A stretch of DNA of 64,000 nucleotides, from assembly GCF_024753255.1 (NCBI RefSeq), contig NZ_JANUHA010000007.1, positions 62,001 to 126,000 of the forward strand. The letters are read 5' to 3'. The notes beneath the pieces were generated by a model. It was given only the letters and a program-made list of their open reading frames with translations. It did no database searches and was not told where the DNA came from. The position numbers and the translations under genes are program-made. Origin of the DNA: Massilia agri (GTDB taxonomy: Bacteria; Pseudomonadota; Gammaproteobacteria; Burkholderiales; Burkholderiaceae_D). The first letter of the stretch is position 1, and the number at the start of each line of letters is the position of its first letter. Below, piece after piece: positions 39,011 to 47,770 of this stretch.

Positions 39011-42000
39011 TTAGAACGAGTAGCGTGCGCCGACGTACAGGCGGCGTGGTTCGACGAAGGTGTTCGACTCGCCGAACTTGTACACGCCGTTGCCGTCGAT
39101 GAGAGGCATCGCCGTCATGCCCGACTGCTTGTCGAGGATGTTGAAGACGTCGAGGAAGAACTCGACCTTCTGGCTGCCGGTCAGCTTGTAGGTGTACTTC
39201 AGGCGAACGTCCAGGGTGTAGTACGACGGACCGGTCTCTGCGCCGATGACGCCCGGCTTGATCCAGGTGTCCAGGATGCCGTTGTAGACGTAGGCCTCGT
39301 CCATATCCGGCAGATAACGGCTGGAGATGTTGTTCGCACGGGTGTACAGGCTGCCGCTGTTCCAGTTGTACACAGCGCTGGCCTCGATACCGTTGTTGAA
39401 GAAATAGGTACCGTATGCCTTGAACTGGTGCTTGATGTTGCCAGGCTGCGGGCCGTAGGCGTTCGGCGCACGCGGGTCCAGCGCCAGCCAGTCGCCCTGG
39501 TAGTCGGCGTTACTGTCCGAGTTCGAGTTGCCCTTGGCTTCGTTCCAGGTGTACGAGGCCGAACCCTGCCAGTTGTCGCGCTTGGCCTTGGTCAGGCTGA
39601 TCTCCACGCCCTGGTAGTCGCGCTTGCCGCCTGCGAGGGTGGCCAGCACGTAGTTCGAATTCGGCTTCGACGAGTAACCGAAGTACGAGTACGGCAGGAA
39701 CAGGAAGGTGCCGGGCGCGGCGCGGCCTTCGACATCCGGGGTGTTTTCCGGATCCGAATACAGGCCCAGATCGTAGTCTTCCAGGATGTCGCGGGTGCGG
39801 CGCTTGGTGTAGGCGATCGAGGCGGTGTAGTCACGGCCGATGTTGGTCGCGTAGCCGAGCATGAACTCGTCGGTGTACGGGGTCTTGGTCGACGGTGCGA
39901 ACAGCGCATCCGGGGTCTTGGCGCCGCCGCGGGTACGGTAGGTCAGCCAGCGGTCGCCCAGGTGGATGTCCTCTTCCAGCACCGGGCCGCTCAGGTTACC
40001 CGCGAAGTCCGACATATTGGTGCGGATCGGGTCGTAGTAACGGCCCAGGAAGCCCCAGATCTTGCTGCGGCCGTCGCCGCTCGGGTCGTACACGACGTTC
40101 AGGCGCGGCGCGATCTTCCACTTGAACTTGGCAGATTCCTTGCCGGTCGAATCCTCGTGCTTCCATTCCTCGGTACGGATACCGGCGCCGATGGTCAGGC
40201 GATCCTTGGTCCAGGTGTCCTGCAGGTAGAAGGACTTGCCGGTCGCCGTCACGCTGTACGGTGCGGCCTGCGCCTGGCGGATGCGGTACTGGTTGACCTG
40301 GCCGCCCGGATTGCCGGCGGTGCTGGTGAAACGGTAGGCGCGCAGTTCGGCGTCCGACACGGCGCCGTCGCGGTCGGTGTCGAGCAGGCCGACGAAATAG
40401 GCCTTGTCCGCGCTGCCATTGATGGCGCTGATCACGCGCGGCAGGTCGACGGCCGACATGTCCTTGGCGCCGGTCCAGCCCGAGCCGAAGTACTGGGCCA
40501 TGGTCACGCCCGCGTTGGCGGCCGCGATCGAGGTGTACTGCGCGCGCTCGGTGCCACTATAGATCGAGTTGCGGAAGTACTCGTTCTCCGACATCGTCAG
40601 GCCGGTCTTGATGGTGTGGGTACCGGCGTTCGCGGTCTCCAGGAAGTACTCGGCGTTGATGCCGATTTCGTCGCGGTTACGCTCCGAGATCGAGTCCGAA
40701 CCGGCGCCACCCAGGTTGCGCTGCTCCAGCGTCGCGCCCGGATTGTTCAGGAAGGCGACGTCGTTCAGCGGGGTCTGGTTGGCGGCGAAGCTCGAGACCT
40801 CGCCTTCGTGGCGGAACGCGTAGGCGGTCACGCGCAGGTTTTCCATGTCGCGCGAGTATTCGAGCCGGTAGTTGTTGCCGCCCTGCTCCTGGCGGACGTC
40901 GCGGTTGTTCAGCGTGGTCGCGGTGGTGGTACCGGTGGTGCGGACCGGGTCATTGAAGAAGGACGCCACCAGTCGGTCGTTCTCGGTAGCCTGCCAGGTC
41001 AGCTTCAGGAAGCCCAGCTTGTCGTCGCGCTTGACGGTACGCATGAATTCGCCGGAGCCGGCGTTGACCACGTCGGTCTCGCGGCCTTTCTTCTGGAACG
41101 AGCCGAAGAACCACAGCTTGTCCTTGATGATCGGGCCGCCCAGGGTGACCGCCGCGTCGTAGGTCGAGAAGCCGGACGAGGTATTGTGCTTGTTGTCGGC
41201 GACCAGGTTGTCATTCTGGAAGTAGTAGTTGATCGAGCCGTGGTATTCGTTACCACCCGACTTGGTGATCACTTTCGACACCAGGCCCGAGCCGCCCGCG
41301 TATTCGGCCGGGATGCCGCCCGTCAGGATCTGCTGTTCCTGGATGATCTCGGAGTTGATGTTCGAGCCGAAGGTGCCGGTGGTCGGGTCGGTGACGTCGA
41401 CGCCGTCCAGGATGTAGACGTTGTCGGACGAGGAGCCGGTCGCGCCGCCGATGTCCGAGTAGTTCACGCCGGACTTCGAGGACGGGTTGCCGCCCGAGGA
41501 AGGCTTCACGCCCGGGACCAGCTGCAGGTAGCTCTGGTAGCTACGGGCGGTCGGCAGGGATTCCACGACGCCCAGGTTCAGGATGGTGCCGACGACGGCC
41601 GAGGTGGTGTCCACCTGCGCCAGGCGCGAGCCGGTCACGACGACCTGTTGCGCGGTGGCGGTCGATGCGTCGCCGCCGATCGCGTAGGTCAGGGACGGGT
41701 TCTGGTTCGAGACGACCGCGACGCCAGTGGCGGCGAAGTTCGAGTAGCCGGGTGCAACGACTTCGACCTTGTAGTCGGTTGCCGGGTCCAGGCCTGCGAT
41801 ACGGACGGTGCCGTCCGCTTCAGTGACGCCGGTCTTGGTGACCAGGCTGCTCGGCGAGCTCACACGCACGGTTGCACCGGCGACGGGCTTGCCGCCATTG
41901 CCGGTGATGTTGATACGCAGACCGCCCGTATCGGCTGCCAGCGCAGCGCCCATGAAGCACATGCCGATCGCAACCGAGATTGCGGAACGACGGATCACTG

Positions 42001-42034
42001 CCACTTTCGACTTCTGTTTCACTGTATGCAACAT
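39011..42034 (-). CDS. Oar-like TonB-dependent receptor with EF-hand loop (TBDR G)
   Basis: 1007-residue receptor. Start ATG 42034 has AGGGA seven bases upstream. Signal peptide 1-34 is followed by a carboxypeptidase-regulatory-like domain at about 38-115 (LRINITGNGGKPVAGATVRV, DPATDYKVEVVAPGYSNF). Then come VVVTGSRLAQVDTTSA and an Oar-type plug (VYILDGVDVTDPTTG, GGIPAEYAGGSGLVSKVITK). At residues 552-563, within the barrel region, lies DTDRDGAVSDAE, a canonical EF-hand calcium loop (Asp at 1, 3 and 5, Gly at 6, Glu at 12). The barrel ends VGARYSF. The promoter region shows a sigma-54-like box and NtrC-like half sites. Peptide or protein import is a guess from the Oar family. Confidence 0.95.
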   Translation of the reverse strand: MLHTVKQKSKVAVIRRSAISVAIGMCFMGAALAADTGGLRINITGNGGKPVAGATVRVSSPSSLVTKTGVTEADGTVRIAGLDPATDYKVEVVAPGYSNFAATGVAVVSNQNPSLTYAIGGDASTATAQQVVVTGSRLAQVDTTSAVVGTILNLGVVESLPTARSYQSYLQLVPGVKPSSGGNPSSKSGVNYSDIGGATGSSSDNVYILDGVDVTDPTTGTFGSNINSEIIQEQQILTGGIPAEYAGGSGLVSKVITKSGGNEYHGSINYYFQNDNLVADNKHNTSSGFSTYDAAVTLGGPIIKDKLWFFGSFQKKGRETDVVNAGSGEFMRTVKRDDKLGFLKLTWQATENDRLVASFFNDPVRTTGTTTATTLNNRDVRQEQGGNNYRLEYSRDMENLRVTAYAFRHEGEVSSFAANQTPLNDVAFLNNPGATLEQRNLGGAGSDSISERNRDEIGINAEYFLETANAGTHTIKTGLTMSENEYFRNSIYSGTERAQYTSIAAANAGVTMAQYFGSGWTGAKDMSAVDLPRVISAINGSADKAYFVGLLDTDRDGAVSDAELRAYRFTSTAGNPGGQVNQYRIRQAQAAPYSVTATGKSFYLQDTWTKDRLTIGAGIRTEEWKHEDSTGKESAKFKWKIAPRLNVVYDPSGDGRSKIWGFLGRYYDPIRTNMSDFAGNLSGPVLEEDIHLGDRWLTYRTRGGAKTPDALFAPSTKTPYTDEFMLGYATNIGRDYTASIAYTKRRTRDILEDYDLGLYSDPENTPDVEGRAAPGTFLFLPYSYFGYSSKPNSNYVLATLAGGKRDYQGVEISLTKAKRDNWQGSASYTWNEAKGNSNSDSNADYQGDWLALDPRAPNAYGPQPGNIKHQFKAYGTYFFNNGIEASAVYNWNSGSLYTRANNISSRYLPDMDEAYVYNGILDTWIKPGVIGAETGPSYYTLDVRLKYTYKLTGSQKVEFFLDVFNILDKQSGMTAMPLIDGNGVYKFGESNTFVEPRRLYVGARYSF

Positions 42035-42114
42035 ATGTGATTCCCTAAATGTTGTTGTTACGGGAGCACCTTCGACCTACAGGCTCAAAGTTTTCCCAGC
42101 GCCGGTACTGTTGT

Positions 42115-42129
42115 GCGTACCTTGTGCCG
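42115..42129 (-). promoter_or_regulatory. Possible sigma-54 promoter of TBDR G
   Basis: On the minus strand CGGCACAAGGTACGC has the obligatory GG and GC at the correct spacing, but three deviations from TGGCACGN4TTGC. It lies about 80 bases before the start of TBDR G. An NtrC-like 17-mer, TGCACCATTTTTGCGCA (7/7 and 5/7 half-site matches), is at 42406-42422. Suggestive only. Confidence 0.3.
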
Positions 42130-42670
42130 GAGTGCCACGGCTCTTGACCCCGCCAAGTTTGTCTCCCAACCGGGCAAGAAAGGAACAAATCATTCCTTGT
42201 TCCGATGGGTTGTTCCCAGCGGAACTTTTACATAGAACCATACGCAAAGTTGCGGCGTCAACAATAAGTATGTCATTTTGCATACTTACAACACTTTCCA
42301 ATTTGCTATGCGTCGAGAGCATAAAAGTATTATTTTGGTGCAACGCACCAATATTTTCGCCGCCAAAAGCGACAAATCACGGTGTTTTCATTGGGATTTA
42401 CGGTATGCACCATTTTTGCGCAGCAGTTACAAAATGGTGCTAAATGTGTCGCGGTGCAGCGCAGCAATACGTGTTTCAGACCGACCTCCCCTTCAATGGG
42501 GAAGGCGCTTGTGCTATGCAAAAAGAAATATGCTCGACAAGCGCGTTCTGGAGCACATTTAGCCTTTTCGTGTATTGACGCGCTGAACGACGTATCCGTG
42601 TCTGATGAGATGGTTTTTGGGGCGGGTCCGCTTTGCGCCACGCTACAAGAACACGCGGGCGCAAATGAAA

Positions 42671-42701
42671 AAAGCCGCGCCCTGCGAATGCAGGACGCGG
42701 C
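42671..42701 (-). terminator. Rho-independent terminator of TBDR H
   Basis: On the minus strand GCCGCGTCCTGC-ATTC-GCAGGGCGCGGC (one mismatch) is followed by TTTTTTCATTT. Confidence 0.92.
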
Positions 42702-42759
42702 CTCAGGTACGGTTCAGACCAGCTGGAAGCTTGCTTCCAGGCCGGTCAGCCGAGCAGGC

Positions 42760-45705
42760 TTAGAACTCGTATTGCGCCATCAGGCGGACACTGCGGCCCA
42801 ACTGGAAGGACAGCGGCTGCAGGTAGTTCGGGCTCGGGGTGCCGCGTGCGGATTCACCCGCTTCTTGCACCGAGGTGATACCACGCTCGTTGAAGACGTT
42901 CAGGACGTCGAGCGAGAACGTGGTGCCCTTCAGCCACTTCGGCTGGTAGTTCGCCTGCAGGCTCAGCTCGCGGGTCCACTCGAGGCGGCCGACGGTGCCG
43001 CGTGCGTTCAGCGTGCGGTTGCAGTAGAACGACGACGAACCGTACAGGATCGACACGGTGTCCAGGTTACCCGAGTAGTAGCCCAGGCAGTTCAGCGGAC
43101 GGCCGCTCTGGATGATTGCATTCGCACCCAGGCGCAGCTCCGGGGTCACCTGGTAGGCGCCGAAGATCTTGAAGGTGTGGCGACGGTCGTTCGGCAGGTC
43201 GCCGTACGAACCTTCCATCAGGCCCGGGTAATCCCAGTCCTGGCTGATGCCGGCGTCGTCCTGGCCGATGTCCGACTTGACATAGCCTTCGGTGTTACCG
43301 CGCGACTTGGCCCAGACATACGAGCCCTGCAGGTTCCAGACACCGTCCCATGCACGCTCGAAGGTCAGCTCGATGGCGGTGTACTTGCGCTCAGGCTTCG
43401 GGAAGCCCAGCGAAGCTGCCGGAATGACGACTTCGCTCAGACCCTTGCCGTCGCCCAGGTCGATGTTCGCGGTCAGGTCGCCGCCCGGGTTGTACAGGAA
43501 GCAGTGGTTGATCGACTCGCCGATGATGGCGGCCTGGTCGGCGTCGTAGCCATTGCTCAGCGCCCAGGCTTCGGCGCCCGGACCGTTACACATGTCGTCC
43601 ATCACCTTCTTCAGCTTGCGGTAGGTGAACTTCGCACCGACGGTCCAGCGGTTGGCCAGCGCCTGCTGCGCGCCGATGATGAATTCGTCCTGGTACATCG
43701 GCTTGATGTTGGGATCGACCACCGAGCGCGGATCGCCCGCAGTGCCGTCGCCGCTGACGGTGCGTTCGCCCAGCTGGGCACCGCGGCCCGGAAGCTGGAA
43801 GGCGTCGTTGCTGTTGGTGCCGGTGTAGACGAAGTAGTCGGTGTAGTCGAGCTCAGCGCCGGCCAGGCGGACGTTGGTGTTCGACATCACCGGGATGTAG
43901 TAGCGGCCCAGGTTGGCGAAGACCTTCATGCTCTGGTCGCCCTTGACGTCCCAGCTCACGCCGAAGCGCGGTGCGATGGTGTTGTCGACCTTGATGAAGG
44001 TCTTGTCGTCCGCGTTCAGGTTCTCGAACGATTCGCTACGCACGCCCAGGTTCAGCATGACGTTCTTGGTAACCTGCCAGTTGTCCTCGAGGTAATAGGC
44101 CGAGTTCTTGGTGGTGAAGGCGCCACCGTTCTCGAAGTGGCGCACTTGCAGGAAGTCGATCGGTGCGCCGGTGTTGTTCACGTAGCCGCTCGGCAGGTCG
44201 GAGCCTGGCGCGAGGGTCTTGATCAGGATGGTTTCGCCACCCGGATTCTTCGTGCCGTCCACGACTTTGTATTCCTCGTTGTCCAGGCCGAAGCGCAGGC
44301 CGTGGTCGCCGAGGTTCCATTCGGCGTCGAGACGGAAGGCCTTGCGCTCGTCGTTGGCGCCCGGATCGGTGATGCTGCTGGTGGTGGCGCAGCCCAGACG
44401 CGTCTGTGCCGAGGTGCGGTCGTCACGGATGTAGTTACATGCCGCCGAACCGACGTTCGAGCCGCGGTTGTACTTGCCCAGGCCGGCCAGTGCCGAAACC
44501 GTGAAGTCATCGGTCAGCCACGAGGTGTACTTGGCGATGTAGTTCTGGCCGCCGGTGGTGTATTCGTCCGGCAGGCGCTCGGCGCCACGCGGGGTCTGGT
44601 ACGGAACCGTCGAACCCCAGGTGCGGACCTTGTCCTTGCTCTCGTCGTCGAAGGCGGTCAATTCAAGGGTGTTGGAATCATTGATATTCCAGTCAGCCTT
44701 GACCAGGAAGCGCGGCGAAGTGCTCTTCGTGACGGTCTGGGTGCTGACGCCATAGGACTTCGCCTCAATATCCGCGCCCTGGACCAGACCGAAGATGAAC
44801 AGCTTGTCCTTGACCAGCGGACCGCCAGCCCACACGTTGGCCTTCAGGTCGTCAGTGCCGCCCGGACGCTCGGCAACCAGCCACTTGCCGGTAGTCTTGC
44901 CGGCTTCGGTGTAGATCGACTTGCCGCGCAGGCTTTCCGGTTCCCAGATGACGTTGGCGCCGCCCTTCCATTCATTGGTGCCGCGCTTGGTGGTGATCGA
45001 CAGCACGCCGCCCAGCGAACGACCGTATTCCGGACCGTAGCCGCCGGTCTTGACCTGCTGCTGCGCGATGCCTTCGAACGGGACTTGGTTGAACGCCACG
45101 CCGTTGAGCATGTTGGTGACGTTGAAGCCATTGATGTAGTAGACGTTTTCCGCCGGCGATGCACCGCCCAGCGACGGCACGTTGCCGGCGCGCAGGGTGG
45201 TCTGGCCGATACGCGAGTCGCCGCGGGTCGCGCCCGGGGCCAGCAGGGCCACGGCGGTCACGTCGCGCGCCACCGGGATGCGGTCGATCGCGGCTTCGTT
45301 CAGGACCATGCTCGATTCCGGCGACTTGACGTCGATGCGCTGCAGGCGGCCGGTCACGACCACGGTGTTGGTCTGGGCTTCGAAGTTGGCCGAAGTGCCT
45401 TCGCCCGCATTCACCGCCACTTGGCGCTCTTCGGTCGAACCGTCCGGACGCTTGGCGCGCACAGTGTAGGTGCCCGGCGGCAGCATGGTCAGCTGGTAGT
45501 CGCCGTTCTTGTTGACGGTCAGCGTGCGGGTGAGGCCGATCGATTTGTTCTCGATCGTGATCACGGTACCTGCAGCGGCGCGGCCGACGATGTCACCGGC
45601 CGAGTTCGAGGCAGCGTGGGCGTCGCCGGATACGAGGACGCTACCTGCCGAAACTGCGAATGCAATGGTCAGCGCATGCGCCAACACAGTCTTTCTAAAC
45701 AACAT
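42760..45705 (-). CDS. TonB-dependent receptor with carboxypeptidase-regulatory-like domain (TBDR H)
   Basis: 981-residue receptor, the paralogue of TBDR E at 31621-34566. Start ATG 45705 follows AGGGA by seven bases. Signal peptide 1-31 (..VSGDAHA) is followed by the regulatory-like domain ([40 protein letters not shown]). The plug signatures [20 protein letters not shown] and [20 protein letters not shown] are practically identical to those of TBDR E. The extracellular loops differ most. The cysteine motifs ([37 protein letters not shown]) and the C-terminus MAQYEF are conserved. The pair likely results from duplication followed by loop divergence, so the two may take up different versions of one substrate class. 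Confidence 0.95.
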   Translation of the reverse strand: MLFRKTVLAHALTIAFAVSAGSVLVSGDAHAASNSAGDIVGRAAAGTVITIENKSIGLTRTLTVNKNGDYQLTMLPPGTYTVRAKRPDGSTEERQVAVNAGEGTSANFEAQTNTVVVTGRLQRIDVKSPESSMVLNEAAIDRIPVARDVTAVALLAPGATRGDSRIGQTTLRAGNVPSLGGASPAENVYYINGFNVTNMLNGVAFNQVPFEGIAQQQVKTGGYGPEYGRSLGGVLSITTKRGTNEWKGGANVIWEPESLRGKSIYTEAGKTTGKWLVAERPGGTDDLKANVWAGGPLVKDKLFIFGLVQGADIEAKSYGVSTQTVTKSTSPRFLVKADWNINDSNTLELTAFDDESKDKVRTWGSTVPYQTPRGAERLPDEYTTGGQNYIAKYTSWLTDDFTVSALAGLGKYNRGSNVGSAACNYIRDDRTSAQTRLGCATTSSITDPGANDERKAFRLDAEWNLGDHGLRFGLDNEEYKVVDGTKNPGGETILIKTLAPGSDLPSGYVNNTGAPIDFLQVRHFENGGAFTTKNSAYYLEDNWQVTKNVMLNLGVRSESFENLNADDKTFIKVDNTIAPRFGVSWDVKGDQSMKVFANLGRYYIPVMSNTNVRLAGAELDYTDYFVYTGTNSNDAFQLPGRGAQLGERTVSGDGTAGDPRSVVDPNIKPMYQDEFIIGAQQALANRWTVGAKFTYRKLKKVMDDMCNGPGAEAWALSNGYDADQAAIIGESINHCFLYNPGGDLTANIDLGDGKGLSEVVIPAASLGFPKPERKYTAIELTFERAWDGVWNLQGSYVWAKSRGNTEGYVKSDIGQDDAGISQDWDYPGLMEGSYGDLPNDRRHTFKIFGAYQVTPELRLGANAIIQSGRPLNCLGYYSGNLDTVSILYGSSSFYCNRTLNARGTVGRLEWTRELSLQANYQPKWLKGTTFSLDVLNVFNERGITSVQEAGESARGTPSPNYLQPLSFQLGRSVRLMAQYEF

Positions 45706-46146
45706 AGTGTGATCCCTGAAATGACAAGCTGTACTGCAAGCCTGCGGTTGGTTGTTATACAAATCACTTCACGAGGCTGATCGCTGCTCCACTGATCCCG
45801 CCACGCTTTGCTGCACTTTTTAGAGCAGAGTCGACATAAAACATGTCCGTGAATAAATTGTCAAACTTAGTTGCTCGTAAAGACACAGAGATACAACATA
45901 CTGATTTGATTGTATTTTTTTGTAACAACGTTGCACTGCAACATGAAAAACACGCGAAAAAGAGAAAATCCCTACTACTAAAGTTTCTTTTGTGTAAATA
46001 TAGTCGTTTTGCATCGCAGCAATTCTTGTTGCCGGGTCGAGACTGTCCGCAGAACGTCTCACTTGGGTACAATAGGCGTTTGGCCGGGCCCGCCCGGCCG
46101 TTTCCTTTTCTGTTGCATCACCAGCAACCACGACTCCAAGAAGACC
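45706..46146. other. Divergent intergenic region between TBDR H and the FAD protein gene
   Basis: 440 bases, AT-rich, without a supported gene. It contains the perfect palindrome GTTGCA-C-TGCAAC (45930-45942). A plausible -10 box TACAAT (46068-46073) serves the plus-strand gene. A GC hairpin, GGCCGGGC-CC-GCCCGGCC (46082-46099), is followed by GTTTCCTTTTC and would sit at the very 5' end of that mRNA, about 47 bases before its ATG. Confidence 0.5.
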
Positions 46147-47763
46147 ATGCTTCGAATCAGCGAACTGAAACTCCCCCTCAACCATCCTGAACCCGCCCTG
46201 CGCGACGCCATCCTTGCCCGCCTCGGCATTGCGAGCGACGAGCTGCTCGATTTCACCGTGTTCAAGCGCAGCTACGACGCGCGCAAGAAGTCGGCCATCG
46301 TCCTGATCTATGCGATCGACGTCGAGGTGCGCAACGAAGCGGCCGTGCTGGCGCGACTGAAGCAGGATGCGGCGGTCTTCCCTTCGCCCGACACCAGCTA
46401 CAAATTCGCCACCACCGCCAAACCGGCGCCCGGCACGCCGCGCCCGATCGTGGTCGGCATGGGCCCCTGTGGCATGTTCGTGGCCCTGATCCTGGCCCAG
46501 ATGGGCCTGAATCCCCTGGTGCTCGAGCGCGGCAAGATCGTGCGCGAGCGCACGGTCGACACCTTCGGCTTCTGGCGCAAGCGCAAGCTCAATACCGAGT
46601 CGAACGTACAGTTCGGCGAGGGCGGCGCCGGCACCTTCTCGGACGGCAAGCTGTACAGCCAGATCAAGGACCCGAAACACTACGGCCGCAAGGTGCTGAC
46701 CGAGTTCGTGAAGGCCGGCGCGCCGGAAGAGATCCTCTACGTCAGCAAGCCGCACATCGGCACCTTCCGCCTGGTCAAGATGGTCGAGCAGATCCGCGCC
46801 GAGATCATTGCCCTGGGCGGCGAGATCCGTTTCGAGACGCGCGTGGACGACATCTACGTGAGCGAGGAGAACGGCGTGCGCCAGGTCCAGGGCGTGCGCC
46901 TGTCGAACGGCGAAGAGATCGCGACCCGCCACCTGGTGATGGCGATCGGCCACAGCGCGCGCGACACGTTCGAGCTGCTCTACGAGCGCGGCGTGTATAT
47001 CGAAGCCAAGCCCTTCTCGATCGGCTTCCGCGTCGAGCACCCGCAGTCGCTGATCGACGTGTGCCGCTTCGGCCCGAATGCCGGCAACAAGCTGCTGGGC
47101 GCGGCCGACTACAAGATCGTGCACCACGCCTCGAACGGCCGCTCGGTGTACAGCTTCTGCATGTGCCCGGGCGGCACCGTGGTCGCCGCCTCGAGCGAGG
47201 AAGGGCGCGTGGTCACCAACGGCATGAGCCAGTACTCGCGCGCCGAGCGCAACGCCAACAGCGCCATCGTGGTCGGCATCACGCCCGAGGACTACCCGGG
47301 CCACCCGCTGGCCGGCATCGCCTTCCAGCGCGAGCTGGAGTCGCGCGCCTACGTGCTGGGCGGTTCCAACTACGACGCGCCGGGCCAGCTGATGGGCGAC
47401 TTCGTGAAGGGCGTGGCATCAAGGGAATTCGGTTCGGTGGTCCCCTCCTTCAAGCCGGCGGTGCACCTGACCGACCTCGCGCCGTCCCTGCCGGACTACG
47501 CGATTGTCGCGCTGCGCGAAGCCTTCGTCGCCTTCGACAAGCAGATCAAGGGCTACTACAAGCACGACGCGGTGCTGACCGGCGTCGAGACCCGCACCTC
47601 TTCGCCAATCCGCATCAAGCGCAACGACGACGACCTGCAAAGCCTGAACACGCGCGGCCTGTTCCCTGCCGGCGAAGGCGCGGGCTACGCCGGCGGCATC
47701 ATGTCGGCGGCGGTGGACGGCATCCGCGTGGCGGAAGCCGTGGCCCTGTCGCTCGTTGCGTGA
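46147..47763 (+). CDS. FAD-dependent oxidoreductase-like protein (COG2509 type)
   Basis: 538-residue cytoplasmic protein of an uncharacterised FAD-binding family. The dinucleotide fold motif GMGPCGMFVALILAQMGLNP..LERG is near residues 103-130. GEGGAGTFSDGKLYSQIKDP is the family hallmark. A C-terminal FAD contact GLFPAGEGAGYAGGIMSAAV is also present. About 95 N-terminal residues (MLRISELKLPLNHPEPAL..) form the small alpha/beta domain usual in this group. ATG 46147 begins the conserved sequence. The stop overlaps or abuts the next gene, so the two are probably co-transcribed. The reaction and substrate are unknown for this family, to my knowledge. Confidence 0.88.
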   Translation: MLRISELKLPLNHPEPALRDAILARLGIASDELLDFTVFKRSYDARKKSAIVLIYAIDVEVRNEAAVLARLKQDAAVFPSPDTSYKFATTAKPAPGTPRPIVVGMGPCGMFVALILAQMGLNPLVLERGKIVRERTVDTFGFWRKRKLNTESNVQFGEGGAGTFSDGKLYSQIKDPKHYGRKVLTEFVKAGAPEEILYVSKPHIGTFRLVKMVEQIRAEIIALGGEIRFETRVDDIYVSEENGVRQVQGVRLSNGEEIATRHLVMAIGHSARDTFELLYERGVYIEAKPFSIGFRVEHPQSLIDVCRFGPNAGNKLLGAADYKIVHHASNGRSVYSFCMCPGGTVVAASSEEGRVVTNGMSQYSRAERNANSAIVVGITPEDYPGHPLAGIAFQRELESRAYVLGGSNYDAPGQLMGDFVKGVASREFGSVVPSFKPAVHLTDLAPSLPDYAIVALREAFVAFDKQIKGYYKHDAVLTGVETRTSSPIRIKRNDDDLQSLNTRGLFPAGEGAGYAGGIMSAAVDGIRVAEAVALSLVA

Positions 47764-47770
47764 CGATCGC

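Larger units (their letters stand above)
42035..42759. other. 725-base intergenic region upstream of TBDR G
   Basis: No gene is supported; the short open frames here show no signal peptide, domain or good ribosome site. The stretch is markedly AT-rich and full of symmetrical motifs. These are AAGTATG / CATACTT (42266-42287), TTGGTGC-AAC-GCACCAA (42334-42350), and GCACCATTTT / AAAATGGTGC spanning about 42407-42440. The right end (42674-42701) is the terminator of TBDR H. Regulation of TBDR G is the likely role. Confidence 0.6.

Noticed and set aside
42077..42641. Two short minus-strand frames in the region upstream of TBDR G
   Set aside because: No ribosome site, signal peptide or domain; they cross the palindromes and half sites. 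The region is better explained as regulatory.
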